Of a stretch of DNA of 64,000 nt, positions 63,102 through 64,000 are shown piece after piece. A program made the translations under genes and the position numbers. The notes under the pieces were generated by a model, which worked only from the letters and a program-made list of their open reading frames with translations, was not told the origin of the DNA and made no database searches. How positions within the stretch are numbered: position 1 is the first letter of the stretch; every line of letters begins with the position of its first letter. The DNA comes from Massilia sp. W12 (lineage in GTDB: Bacteria; Pseudomonadota; Gammaproteobacteria; Burkholderiales; Burkholderiaceae_D): NCBI RefSeq assembly GCF_037300705.1, contig NZ_CP147776.1, positions 496,001 to 560,000 on the forward strand, read 5' to 3'.

Positions 63102-64000
63102 ATGGACATTTCCGAACTGTTAGCTTTCTCTGTCAAGAACAAAGCTTCCGACTTACACCTTTCCGCCGGCCTGCCGCCGATGATCCGCGTGCACGGCGAC
63201 GTGCGCCGCATCAACCTGCCCCCGCTTGAGCACAAAGACGTGCATGGCATGGTGTATGACATCATGAACGACGCCCAGCGCAAAACCTATGAGGAAATGC
63301 TGGAAATCGACTTTTCTTTTGCGATTCCCGGCCTGGCGCGTTTCCGTGTCAATGCTTTTAACCAGGATCGCGGCGCGGCCGCCGTGCTGCGTACCATTCC
63401 TTCCAAGATCCTGTCCCTGGAAGATTTGAAATGCCCGAAAATTTTCGCCGAGCTGGCTTTGAAGCCGCGCGGCCTGGTGCTGGTCACCGGCCCCACCGGC
63501 TCGGGCAAATCGACCACGCTGGCGGCCATGATCAACCATTTGAATGAAAATGAATACGCGCACATTCTGACCATCGAAGACCCGATTGAATTTGTGCACG
63601 ACTCGAAAAAATGTCTGATCAACCAGCGCGAAGTCGGCCCGCACACTCTGTCGTTCGCCGCCGCCCTGCGCTCCGCGCTGCGTGAAGATCCGGATGCGAT
63701 TCTGGTGGGCGAGTTGCGTGATCTGGAAACCATCCGCCTGGCCATGACCGCAGCTGAAACCGGTCACTTGGTGTTCGGCACCCTGCACACCTCATCCGCT
63801 GCGAAAACGATTGACCGTATCATCGACGTCTTCCCCGGCGAAGAAAAAGAAATGATTCGCGCCATGTTGTCGGAATCGCTGCAGGCGGTGATTTCGCAAA
63901 CCCTGCTCAAAACCAAGGACGGTTCGGGCCGTGTGGCGGCGCATGAAATCATGTTGGGCACCCCGGCAATCCGCAATCTGATCCGCGAAGCCAAAGTGGC
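63102..64000 (+). CDS. pilT: Type IV pilus retraction ATPase PilT (3' end outside window)
   Basis: ATG 63102 with AGGGA upstream; about 300 residues are visible. Hexameric ATPase that depolymerises type IV pili at the inner membrane. N-terminal PAS-like part (SDLHLSAGLPPMIRVHGDVR), Walker A GPTGSGKSTTLAA, Asp box ILTIEDPIEFVH, Walker B (DPDAILVGELRDLETI) and His box TGHLVFGTLHTSSAAKTIDR. The signature AIRNLIREAK begins at the window end. The context with divergent yggS is typical. Confidence 0.97.
   Translation, partial: MDISELLAFSVKNKASDLHLSAGLPPMIRVHGDVRRINLPPLEHKDVHGMVYDIMNDAQRKTYEEMLEIDFSFAIPGLARFRVNAFNQDRGAAAVLRTIPSKILSLEDLKCPKIFAELALKPRGLVLVTGPTGSGKSTTLAAMINHLNENEYAHILTIEDPIEFVHDSKKCLINQREVGPHTLSFAAALRSALREDPDAILVGELRDLETIRLAMTAAETGHLVFGTLHTSSAAKTIDRIIDVFPGEEKEMIRAMLSESLQAVISQTLLKTKDGSGRVAAHEIMLGTPAIRNLIREAKV

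Overview
The window looks like a betaproteobacterial chromosome. The right end carries pilT divergent from yggS and proC, an order common in Burkholderiales and relatives. The genus cannot be fixed from sequence alone; an Oxalobacteraceae-like organism is a guess. RHS core DNA and the right-hand genes are GC-rich. Toxin tips and immunity genes are much more AT-rich, as expected for imported polymorphic-toxin cassettes.

Positions 1-41,700 hold an eroded array of orphan RHS modules, called A-G here. A module is a nearly invariant RHS core (YD repeats ending in the DPIG/NTYAY region), a unique C-terminal tip (CT), and a small gene in immunity position that usually overlaps or abuts the CT stop. 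Only E (26,834-31,126) carries sequence well upstream of the YD repeats, and even it has no convincing start. B, C and F begin abruptly at one internal core site, D at another, G near the core end. A runs off the left edge. Between modules lie CT-immunity remnants without a core. Three module boundaries (3.77-4.35, 7.37-7.96 and 31.59-32.18 kb) share a roughly 590-bp antisense cassette: a small Cys/His-rich basic protein gene, a hairpin terminator, and a degenerate SymE-like gene whose apparent start codon lies exactly where the RHS core begins. Many otherwise unrelated CTs end in a Cys-X-Cys tail.

The array is full of insertion sequences: two full IS66 copies with perfect 8-bp target duplications, IS66 and IS66-like remnants, an IS3-family-like element (one copy split by IS66, one intact, several ends), a second IS3 element, an IS5/IS427 element, an IS1182-like element with an amber codon, and an IS4 fragment. 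Several insertions can be undone on paper. Doing so restores an RHS CT joint (IS5, module D) and a CT/immunity overlap (IS3-like, 12,084-16,238). An 864-bp segment occurs twice.

From 44.7 kb the sequence is ordinary and compact. A three-gene plus-strand cluster encodes a 1309-residue secreted protein with Fn3-like repeats, a periplasmic rhodanese-fold protein lacking the usual cysteine, and a Tat-exported transglutaminase-like protein. Two paralogous minus-strand operons (DUF1800 then DUF1501) share a 99-nt upstream element. Then come an unrecognised Gln/Ala-rich protein, an AstE/aspartoacylase-like gene, proC, yggS and the start of pilT.

Caution: many frame breaks lie in homopolymers, and the first IS66 copy differs from the second by four one-base contractions in A-runs. 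Some frameshifts may therefore be consensus errors.
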